Assembly: GCA_028697885.1 (NCBI GenBank)
Contig: JAQVER010000046.1
Location: 1-32,596, forward strand
Length of the DNA stretch: 32,596 nucleotides
Source of the DNA: Desulfocapsaceae bacterium
Lineage (GTDB): Bacteria > Desulfobacterota > Desulfobulbia > Desulfobulbales > Desulfocapsaceae
Direction of reading: 5' to 3'
This document shows, piece by piece, positions 9,255 to 15,217 of the stretch; the first letter of the stretch is position 1, and every line of letters begins with the position of its first letter. Both the position numbers and the translations under genes were made by a program. Below the pieces are notes generated by a model. The model did no database searches, was not told the origin of the DNA, and saw only the letters and a list, made by a program, of their open reading frames with translations.

Positions 9255-10493
9255 ATGGAAATTCCCATGAGCTTTCCCTCCGTAAACGGTCAACCCGCTG
9301 AAAAAACGGCCTTTACCATCCTTGTTGTGATCAGTGTCTGTCATCTGCTCAACGACATGATGCAGACATTGTTGTCCGCGATCTATCCACTGCTTCAGAC
9401 TAATTATGGATTGAGCTTTGCTCAGATCGGCATGATAACCCTGACCTTTCAGGGCACGGCCTCGATCCTCCAGCCCATGGTTGGTTTTTATATTGATCGG
9501 CATCCGCGTCCCTATTCCCTGCCCGTGGGTATGGGCCTGACCCTGATTGGCCTTGTGCTTTTTTCCCAGGCCGGAAGTTATTTGGTGCTGTTACTGGCGG
9601 CGGCCCTGGTGGGGACGGGATCGTCGGTATTTCATCCGGAATCATCACGGGTGGCGCGTATGGCCTCGGGAGGGCGGCATGGCCTGGCACAATCCCTGTT
9701 TCAGGTGGGGGGGAATGCTGGATCGGCCATTGGCCCATTGCTTGCCGCCATTATCATACTCCGCCGAGGACAAAGCAGCGTGGCCTGGTTTGCTGGAGCG
9801 GCCTTGCTGGGAATATATCTTTTGATCCAGGTCGGTCACTGGTCCAAGAGGCAGGGGCTGATACAGTTTAAATCACGGGTAAGCACAGGCGTAAATCAGG
9901 TGGTCTTGCCGCGGGGCAAGGTCGCCCTCGCTCTGGCTGTGCTACTGGCCTTGATTTTTTCCAAGTTTTTCTATATGGCCAGTATGGGCAGTTACTTTAT
10001 CTTTTATCTGATTGAAAAGTTTCATATCCCGGTACAGAGTGCACAGCTTCATCTCTTTGTGTTTTACGGTGCGGTGGCCGTTGGCACTATTTCAGGAGGT
10101 CCGCTTGGGGATCGTTATGGCCGGAAAGTGGTGATCTGGAGTTCGATTCTAGGGGTGCTTCCTTTTACTCTGGCCCTGCCCTATGCCAACCTTTTTTGGA
10201 CAGGGATACTCAGTGTGCCCATCGGAATGATTCTGGCCTCAGCTTTTCCGGCCATTGTAGTCTATGCTCAGGAACTCCTTCCAGCAAGAGTCGGCACAGT
10301 GGCTGGGATGTCATTTGGTTTTGCCTTTGGTATGGCTGGGATCGGTGCCGCCGTATTCGGCCATCTTGCTGACAGAACCAGTCTTGCCTATGTGTATCAC
10401 TTGTGTTCGTTTTTACCCGCTATCGGTCTGCTCGCCATTTTCTTACCGGATCTGGAAACGGAGTCCAAACGGCGGAAACGCTTGGCTACGTGA
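9255..10493 (+). CDS. MFS exporter, Fsr (fosmidomycin-resistance) subfamily
   Basis: A 412-residue major facilitator with about 12 hydrophobic helices. The N-terminal region reads CHLLNDMMQTLLSAIYPLLQ, characteristic of the Fsr branch (cf. HfHNDm.qs...PlyP.l). The MFS A-like motif follows as VGFYIDRHPRPYSLPVGMGL, and VGTGSSVFHPESSRVARMAS is another Fsr hallmark (cf. G.gsa.fHPegsr.a). The second half repeats the loop motif as GGPLGDRYGRKVVIWSS. Fsr proteins are proton-driven exporters; E. coli Fsr confers fosmidomycin resistance, but the natural substrate here is unknown. An in-frame ATG at 9267 is a plausible alternative start. The 247-bp gap upstream shows no other gene. Confidence 0.9.
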   Translation: MEIPMSFPSVNGQPAEKTAFTILVVISVCHLLNDMMQTLLSAIYPLLQTNYGLSFAQIGMITLTFQGTASILQPMVGFYIDRHPRPYSLPVGMGLTLIGLVLFSQAGSYLVLLLAAALVGTGSSVFHPESSRVARMASGGRHGLAQSLFQVGGNAGSAIGPLLAAIIILRRGQSSVAWFAGAALLGIYLLIQVGHWSKRQGLIQFKSRVSTGVNQVVLPRGKVALALAVLLALIFSKFFYMASMGSYFIFYLIEKFHIPVQSAQLHLFVFYGAVAVGTISGGPLGDRYGRKVVIWSSILGVLPFTLALPYANLFWTGILSVPIGMILASAFPAIVVYAQELLPARVGTVAGMSFGFAFGMAGIGAAVFGHLADRTSLAYVYHLCSFLPAIGLLAIFLPDLETESKRRKRLAT

Positions 10494-10537
10494 TTATTGC
10501 TGTGTGGAGAACGAACCCAGCATAGAGGTATAAAATT

Positions 10538-11140
10538 ATGGGTGATTTCCCAATCATCGTACTTGATTTTGAGACAACAGGTTTGTCTCCTCAGCGTGGA
10601 GATCGTGCCATTGAGATCGGTGCTGTGCTGATTGATAAGAACAGGATAGTTGATCGCTTTCAAAGCCTGATGAATCCCGGTATTTCAGTGAGCCCTTTTA
10701 TCCAGGGCTTGACTGGTATTACCAATGCAATGGTGCGGAGTGCTCCTGATGGCGCTGAAGTTATGGCCCGATTTGTTGAATTCATGGGTGATTACCCCCT
10801 TGCGGCTCATAATGCGCCCTTTGACGGCAAGTTTCTCGATGCCGAGCTGGCTCGTATCGACAGGACAAGAAGCAGTGAAATGATTTGTACCCTCCGGACA
10901 GCGCGGCGAATCTATCCTCATCTCCAGAGTCATAACCTTGAATCTCTGGTTCGTTACAAAAAACTGCAAGTTGACGGCGTCTTTCATCGGGCCGCAGCCG
11001 ATGCCGAGATGACAGCCCGTCTGTGGCTGGCAATGATTGAGGATATCAAAAGGCTTTATAATGTGGCGGGGGTGTCCTTGGCCTCTCTTCAGAAGCTTTC
11101 CCGGATTTCCAGGGCGAAGGCCCAGAAGTTCTTTGTGTAA
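10538..11140 (+). CDS. DEDDh 3'-5' exonuclease (DnaQ/PolC-exonuclease family)
   Basis: The 200-residue protein carries all four exonuclease metal-ligand motifs: ExoI as VLDFETTGLSP (Asp and Glu near residues 9 and 11), ExoII as AAHNAPFDGKFLDAEL (Asp near residue 94) and the ExoIII/DEDDh part as HRAAADAEMTARLW (catalytic His then Asp). The intervening LTGITNAMVRSAPD and HNLESLVRY are standard for the epsilon/PolC-exo group. It is a stand-alone domain without BRCT, GIY-YIG or polymerase parts, so it may be a replicative proofreading subunit or a general nuclease of repair; the sequence does not decide. It begins 44 bp after the MFS gene. It is followed by 163 bp without a gene before the convergent PilZ gene. 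Confidence 0.88.
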   Translation: MGDFPIIVLDFETTGLSPQRGDRAIEIGAVLIDKNRIVDRFQSLMNPGISVSPFIQGLTGITNAMVRSAPDGAEVMARFVEFMGDYPLAAHNAPFDGKFLDAELARIDRTRSSEMICTLRTARRIYPHLQSHNLESLVRYKKLQVDGVFHRAAADAEMTARLWLAMIEDIKRLYNVAGVSLASLQKLSRISRAKAQKFFV

Positions 11141-11303
11141 TGTGTAAGATTGTTGTTGTGCCTTGCGCAGGGCCAGATGGAGCTATGGCTCATAGACAAC
11201 TTATTCTGCCTTGGTGGATGACTTGCCGATTTCAAATCATGAGGGCTCAATTTCCCTGGTATTTTTTTCTTTGAAGATATGCGGATGTGATCAGGTCTGC
11301 ATT

Positions 11304-11648
11304 TTATCTGACGAAACCCCACACATCTTTTTTTGTCGGTTCTATTTTGGACACGAACTCGGTCCACCCCCAGGGAGCGTCTTTTATTTCTGCCCCAAGT
11401 ACCATGTCAAACCCATTTTCTTCCTCCCACCTGCCTTGAGCATATACTTTAAACCGATGTCCCTGCTGGTCGGAAACAACCATTAGGAATTTGTTTCCTT
11501 TTATATACAATTTCCTGGGGAGCTCAGAGAGGCAAATGCCAAAACGGGAGACATCTTTTACATGTGCGGAACAGAATCCGATATCATCAGAGATGTCAGC
11601 TTCCATCCCTTGTACATCCATTCTGAAATATTTTCGTTTATTATCCAT
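11304..11648 (-). CDS. PilZ-domain protein (c-di-GMP receptor)
   Basis: From the ATG at 11648-11646, which has GGAGG five bases upstream, the protein has 114 residues; an upstream in-frame start would add 17 residues without a ribosome site. It shows both halves of the c-di-GMP-binding PilZ signature: RKYFR (RxxxR) at residues 5-9 and DVSRFGICL (D/NxSxxG) around residue 33. The rest reads as a beta-barrel (FLMVVSDQQGHRFKVYAQGRW, then GFDMVLGAEI). Single PilZ domains bind the second messenger c-di-GMP and pass the signal to a partner for motility, polysaccharide or other outputs; the partner is not in this window. It points toward the exonuclease gene and is the last chromosomal gene before the integrated element. 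Confidence 0.85.
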   Translation of the reverse strand: MDNKRKYFRMDVQGMEADISDDIGFCSAHVKDVSRFGICLSELPRKLYIKGNKFLMVVSDQQGHRFKVYAQGRWEEENGFDMVLGAEIKDAPWGWTEFVSKIEPTKKDVWGFVR

Positions 11649-11882
11649 ATTGTCCTCCACTAATGTAAAATGATGGATGGCAGGTTTTGCTGATAGCACA
11701 ATAGGACTTATTTATTTATTATGGGCATAAACGATCAGAAAATCAAGGAAATGTGAGTGTTTTGTTTGACATGAAAGGAGAGTACTCTTGTATTTCATGC
11801 GTTGCCGTTGCGTAAATTATTGTATGCTGTTTTTCCTTTTAGAAATGATAATAGCAGAAAGGCAGGATGCATGGAAACAAGA

Positions 11883-11916
11883 AAGGGGTTACAGGCTGAA
11901 CAGCCTGTAACCCCTT
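11883..11916 (-). terminator. Displaced original terminator of the tRNA-fMet gene
   Basis: Perfect 16-bp hairpin arms (11883-11898 and 11901-11916) with a 2-base loop lie 8 bp beyond the left copy of the tRNA 3' end. On the minus strand it is followed by TTTCTTGTTTC. It sits where a tRNA-fMet terminator would be if the element were removed, and its outer half-arm AAGGGGTTA is shared with the hairpin next to the intact tRNA (30612-30640). Confidence 0.65.
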
Positions 11917-11924
11917 GAGTTATA

Positions 11925-11972
11925 TTATGGTAGCGGGGGCTGGATTCGAACCAACGACCTTCGGGTTATGAG
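11925..11972 (-). repeat. attL: 48-bp direct repeat of the tRNA-fMet 3' part
   Basis: These 48 bases are identical to 30648-30695. They contain the tRNA-fMet sequence from the anticodon loop (CTCATAA on the minus strand) to the CCA end plus three bases beyond it. Right after the repeat the tRNA sequence stops and AT-rich element DNA begins (AACAAAAAC). The integrase gene starts 175 bp to the right. This is the displaced original 3' end of the tRNA gene left by site-specific integration. Confidence 0.92.
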
Positions 11973-12091
11973 AACAAAAACTTTCATTTCCCCAGGTTTA
12001 CCTTATTGTCCTTAATCCCTTGTTTTTGTTGGCATATAGAGGGTTTGTCTGTTTCTTGACTTACTCAAATTTACCCTGTAATATGTCAAAT

Positions 12092-12113
12092 GTGTGGGGG
12101 AGAGTGTGGGGGA
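12092..12113 (+). promoter_or_regulatory. Candidate integrase arm-type sites, left pair
   Basis: Two direct copies of GTGTGGGGGA (12092-12101 and 12104-12113) lie 12 bp apart between attL and the integrase gene. A matching pair with the same strand and the same 12-bp phase is found near attR (30569-30590). Short direct repeats in both att arms are typical of arm-type sites bound by the N-terminal domain of tyrosine integrases; that role is inferred here. Confidence 0.5.
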
Positions 12114-12147
12114 AGCCGGCATAAAAAAATGAATGGGGAGTTAGAAA

Positions 12148-13317
12148 ATGCCAAGACAGACAAGGACGGCTACCAGTTATCCTGGTGTTTATTTTGTTGA
12201 GGCTCCAGCAGTCGGCAGTAATAAAATTGAGAAAATTTATTATATCCGTTATCGGCGTGAGGGGAAGGTTGTTGAGGAAAAGGCGGGACGGCAATATCAG
12301 GACGATATGACACCGGCCAGGGCAGCGGGGATTAGATCGTCGAGGATTGAGGGCAAGCAGGAAAGCAATACTCAAAAGAGACAGGCTGAGATGGCAGTCA
12401 AGCAGGCCGAACAGAACAAATGGACAATCTCTCGTTTATGGGCTGAATACAAAAAATGCAAGACGAACTTGAAGGGTATTGTTACGGATGAAAATCGATT
12501 TAAGCTTTATCTTTTTCCGTCCTTTGGTGACAAGCAGCCTTCCGAGTTAATTGCCCTGGATATTCATCGATTGCGTGTTTCCCTCCTCAAAAAGAAATCC
12601 CCCGGCACCGTCAAGAATGTTTTGGAACTTTTGCGGCGCATTATCAATTTTAGCACAAACAATAATCTTTGCGAGAGTATCAATTTTAAGATTGAGATGC
12701 CAAAGGTTGATAATGAAAAGACAGAAGACTTGTCACCTGATCAACTCTCATCCCTCCTGCAGGCTCTTGATGAATCTACAAACATTATTGCTTCTGGTAT
12801 CATGAGGATGGCCCTTTATACCGGCATGAGGCGTGGGGAATTATTCAAGCTGCAATGGGCTGATATTGATTTTGAGCGGGGTTTTATCTTTCTTCGCGAT
12901 CCCAAGGGCAACAAGGGGCAAAAAATCCCGCTGAATGATGGGGCCAGGCTGATGCTGACCAGTATGCCACGGACAAGCGAGTATGTTTTCCCCGGCAAGG
13001 GTGGTGCTCAGAGGGTGGATATCAACAAGGCGGTCAACAAGATCAAAAAAGCTGCGGGGCTCTCTGATGATTTCAGACCTCTGCACGGTTTGCGTCATAC
13101 CTATGCCTCAATGCTGGCCAGTAGTGGCAAGGTTGACATCTACACCCTGCAAAAACTTATGACTCATAAGTCTCCTGTTATGACGCAACGATATGCCCAT
13201 TTAAGGGATGATGCCTTGAGACAAGCGGCAGACCTGGCCGGGGACATAATCAATGATGCAATAAATCTAAATTGCACAACAATAGTCCCACTTGCAAAGA
13301 AATTGAATAATGCATAA
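12148..13317 (+). CDS. int: Tyrosine site-specific integrase
   Basis: The 389-residue protein has the catalytic set of phage-type tyrosine recombinases: first Arg in TGMRRGEL (R228), HGLR (H313, R316), then a conserved H317 and Tyr in MTQRYAHL (Y349). The order R...HxxR...Y with YTGMRRGELFKLQWADID and LRHTYASML is standard for the family. The N-terminal 70 residues (GVYFVEAPAVGSNKIEKIYY) look like a beta-rich arm-binding domain, and residues about 90-180 form the SAM-like core-binding domain (LWAEYKKCKTNLKG onward). It cuts and rejoins DNA at att sites in the tRNA-fMet gene. Unusually for tRNA-targeting islands, it lies at the attL end, far from the intact tRNA. The ORF is intact, so it may still be active. 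Confidence 0.95.
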   Translation: MPRQTRTATSYPGVYFVEAPAVGSNKIEKIYYIRYRREGKVVEEKAGRQYQDDMTPARAAGIRSSRIEGKQESNTQKRQAEMAVKQAEQNKWTISRLWAEYKKCKTNLKGIVTDENRFKLYLFPSFGDKQPSELIALDIHRLRVSLLKKKSPGTVKNVLELLRRIINFSTNNNLCESINFKIEMPKVDNEKTEDLSPDQLSSLLQALDESTNIIASGIMRMALYTGMRRGELFKLQWADIDFERGFIFLRDPKGNKGQKIPLNDGARLMLTSMPRTSEYVFPGKGGAQRVDINKAVNKIKKAAGLSDDFRPLHGLRHTYASMLASSGKVDIYTLQKLMTHKSPVMTQRYAHLRDDALRQAADLAGDIINDAINLNCTTIVPLAKKLNNA

Positions 13318-13405
13318 GCAACGCGGATTCAAATGTGAAATTATTATATTTATTCCAGAATGAAAGAGTGAGCGACGAAAGTTTCTTGCTCATCATGGGA
13401 TAAGC

Positions 13406-13615
13406 GCGGAAGATTTTTTCTGGCGCACCACCCTGCAGCAAGTGGATTATGTTGAGGAGAATCGGTCTGGTCTTTTTGCCTGGGAATTCAAGTGGAATGT
13501 CAGGGCAAAGGCCCTTTTCCCGAAGACCTTCGTAGAAGCCTCTCCGCAATGTAAAACCGCCATAGTGACTCCTGATAATTTCGATTCATTCCTCCTGCTG
13601 CCGGAGGATGATTGA
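13406..13615 (+). pseudogene. C-terminal vestige of a DUF4143-type AAA ATPase
   Basis: In this frame the translation reads AEDFFWRTTLQQVDYVEE, then GLFAWEFKWNVRAKALFPKT, then FVEASPQCKTAIVTPDNF and DSFLLLPEDD before the stop at 13613-13615. The pattern YWRT..qqEiDyvEe...l.a.EfKw.........p..f...yp.....vitp.N...Fl is the C-terminal part of the common ATPase-plus-DUF4143 proteins. Only about 70 residues remain: an in-frame stop lies at 13361-13363 and no ATPase domain or start is upstream, where the integrase ends at 13317. It is a truncated remnant, probably left from earlier cargo or a previous insertion. The rest of the interval up to 13,909 shows no gene I can support. Confidence 0.65.
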
Positions 13616-13909
13616 TCCGGATCCTCACACCGCACTTCCTGCCACACAACCCTCTGTCTCAATTTTAAGTAGCACAAGTGGATTACTTTTGTTGAGCGTT
13701 GAGAGTAAGAAATCCTTGCCATGTTTTTTGAGAATTGAATTGACAATTTATTCATGCAGGGATAACTGGGACAAGAAGGGTAACCAAAAAACGACCCATT
13801 ACAATCAGTCTTCAAGCTGGATAGGGTAGCTCCCGAAAAGCCGTAACCTTGACGGCCTACCAGTTTGATTTCTATATCAAGGGAATGATCTAAAGAGGGT
13901 TAGGATATA

Positions 13910-14650
13910 GTGTATTTTCTCAAAGAGACGGCCGATAAAATACAGGATACTGAGAACGATATTTTACGCAGAGCAATGCTTAGCAATAATGCTGTTTCTT
14001 TTTTCAGTGACTACACAGATGTTTTTTTGTCAATTTGGTATACAGGTTTTCTTTGGAAAAGAAGTACTGAATATGTTTTGGGGGGTCTCAGGGAATGGAA
14101 TGGCCTCCTTGATATTCGTCCTGTTGATGTGCAAATAATTTTAAGAAATTTGAAGCCTGTTTACCTTTCCTCTTTTATAGAAAGACGCGATCAATATATA
14201 GCATTGGAATCGCGTCCTACTGGGCAATCATATGAAATAGATCCATATATCAATACCGAAGACACAAATGAGGGCGTTAGGTCTCGCTCTCTTGATCCTG
14301 AAAGACTCGTTCCCTTGATTAAGAAAGTGGAAGTTTCAAGAGATAACATTCTGGTCAGTGCCGGGAATTTTAGTCGGTTAAAGATGTTACATTCAAGTAA
14401 TACGAATTCGAAATCTCCATTTCCCGTTGAACCTGTCGCCCAAAAAGACATGTCCGTCATATTAAGGGAAAAAGAAAAACCGTTGCGTACCGTAGAGGCG
14501 ATCGCGAAGTATTGTGAAGTCCACGCAAGAACCATTAAGCTTTGGAGAAAACGTGATAAGGATTTTCCAGCGTCGCCAGTCGGTGGAGGAACTGTGACGG
14601 CATTACCGTCTGAGTTAAATGCGTGGATGTTGCGAACCAAAAAAAAATAA
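13910..14650 (+). CDS. Hypothetical protein with C-terminal helix-turn-helix
   Basis: The 246-residue ORF starts at a GTG with a weak purine-rich site (AGAGGGTTAGG) upstream; I do not recognise the N-terminal 170 residues. The last 60 residues read TVEAIAKYCEVHARTIKLWR, then KRDKDFPASPVGGGTVTALP and SELNAWM. That is the arrangement of HTH_17/Nu1-like winged helix domains: helix, turn, recognition helix RTIKLWRK, a wing with FP...GGG, then a final helix. Such domains occur in excisionases, phage terminase small subunits and regulators. Position between integrase and replication gene suggests an element regulator; the long N-terminal part is unusual for a simple excisionase. Base composition is AT-rich relative to the chromosomal genes. 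It is followed by C-rich repeats and a terminator. Confidence 0.6.
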   Translation: MYFLKETADKIQDTENDILRRAMLSNNAVSFFSDYTDVFLSIWYTGFLWKRSTEYVLGGLREWNGLLDIRPVDVQIILRNLKPVYLSSFIERRDQYIALESRPTGQSYEIDPYINTEDTNEGVRSRSLDPERLVPLIKKVEVSRDNILVSAGNFSRLKMLHSSNTNSKSPFPVEPVAQKDMSVILREKEKPLRTVEAIAKYCEVHARTIKLWRKRDKDFPASPVGGGTVTALPSELNAWMLRTKKK

Positions 14651-14665
14651 CTACACCCTCTTATC

Positions 14666-14729
14666 TTCCCCAATTTACCCCTGATTTCCCCCTGTATCAC
14701 TCCTCTGTTGTTCCCCGTTTACCCCCGTG
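14666..14729 (+). repeat. C-rich direct repeats TTCCCC..TTTACCCC
   Basis: Two related units are seen, TTCCCCAATTTACCCCTG at 14666-14683 and TTCCCCGTTTACCCCCGTG at 14711-14729, with another TTTCCCCCTG between them. A similar unit, TTCCCCAGGTTTACC, lies at 11988-12002 beside attL, and AATTTACCCTG at 12068-12078. The position just before the AlpA-like gene and near attL would suit a binding site for the element's excisionase or regulator. The role is inferred. Confidence 0.35.
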
Positions 14730-14766
14730 TTTGCTTCTGCAGCCTTTTTTGGATTGTGTAATTATA

Positions 14767-14799
14767 CCCCCATATCCCATAAGGTATGGGGGTTTTTTT
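14767..14799 (+). terminator. Intrinsic terminator
   Basis: CCCCCATA (14767-14774) pairs perfectly with TATGGGGG (14785-14792) across a 10-base loop and is followed at once by seven T. It ends transcription of the 246-aa HTH gene and isolates it from the AlpA-like gene that starts 27 bp downstream. Confidence 0.8.
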
Positions 14800-14825
14800 A
14801 TTATTCAACATAAGGAGAGTATGTG

Positions 14826-15041
14826 ATGGCAGAAAAAAAATGGATTAGTGAAAAAGAAGTTGAGGCGATGACAGGACGGAAATTACAGACCCTTCGGAAC
14901 GATCGGTTTCTTGGGCGTGGTTTTCCTTATGTGAAAAATGGAAAATCAGTGAGATATTTGGTCGATGATGTTGTGGCATTCATGGAGGCGAGGCGAATTT
15001 CTACCGCAGATGACCCGCGGAAACAGAATGTGGCCCTTTAA
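14826..15041 (+). CDS. AlpA/excisionase-like HTH protein
   Basis: The 71-residue protein starts at the ATG at 14826, with AAGGAG (14812-14817) eight bases upstream; a GTG three bases earlier is less likely. The sequence WISEKEVEAMTGRKLQTLRN, then DRFLGRGFPYVKNGKSVRYL and VDDVVAFMEARRI, is a complete HTH_17/AlpA-type winged helix: helix-turn-recognition helix (KLQTLRNDR), a wing with the 'P..k.g..vrY...dv..fl' pattern, and a closing helix. Family members act as excisionases (Xis) or activate the integrase promoter, as P4 Vis/AlpA do. It is the first gene after a strong terminator and its stop overlaps the start of the next ORF (TAATG), so it probably heads the replication operon. Confidence 0.8.
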   Translation: MAEKKWISEKEVEAMTGRKLQTLRNDRFLGRGFPYVKNGKSVRYLVDDVVAFMEARRISTADDPRKQNVAL

Positions 15042-15217
15042 TGACCGCACATGAAAAAGCGACTTCCTTTGAATTGGCTGGCAGGCCGGAAGTCGCTCTC
15101 TCACAACAGAAACATTATAGCATTATTCACAAACAAAAACAACAAGATAAGCTTTTTTACATGGACTGGGGGCCTGGCCGTGAAAATTGCGAGAAAACGC
15201 AAGGAGGCTGGCCATGA
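15041..15217 (+). CDS. Small 58-aa ORF translationally coupled between AlpA-like and prim-pol genes
   Basis: The ATG at 15041 shares bases with the stop of the upstream gene (TAATG), and its own stop overlaps the ATG of the prim-pol gene (ATGA at 15214-15217). The 58-residue product starts MTAHEKATSFELAGRPEVAL and contains a basic, glutamine-rich middle (HKQKQQDK) and a tryptophan/glycine-rich end (MDWGPGREN, then QGGWP). I do not recognise it and see no motif. The tight overlap on both sides is the main evidence that it is translated. Within it lies a 10-bp inverted repeat (15058-15067 and 15088-15097) that could fold in the mRNA and modulate translation of this ORF or the next. Confidence 0.55.
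   Translation: MTAHEKATSFELAGRPEVALSQQKHYSIIHKQKQQDKLFYMDWGPGRENCEKTQGGWP
15058..15097 (+). repeat. 10-bp inverted repeat inside the 58-aa ORF
   Basis: AGCGACTTCC (15058-15067) is perfectly complementary to GGAAGTCGCT (15088-15097), with a 20-base loop that has its own GGC-rich segment. There is no T-run, so it is not a standard terminator. It could be an mRNA hairpin or a protein-binding dyad upstream of prim-pol. Confidence 0.45.

Noticed and set aside
11766..11794. Consensus TTGACA at 11766-11771 as a plus-strand promoter for a small RNA
   Set aside because: The matching -10 (TGTATT) is poor and no gene or U-tract terminator follows in that direction.
13447..13815. Minus-strand 122-codon open frame left of the HTH gene
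   Set aside because: It is antisense to the DUF4143 remnant, whose plus-strand translation is clearly protein-like.
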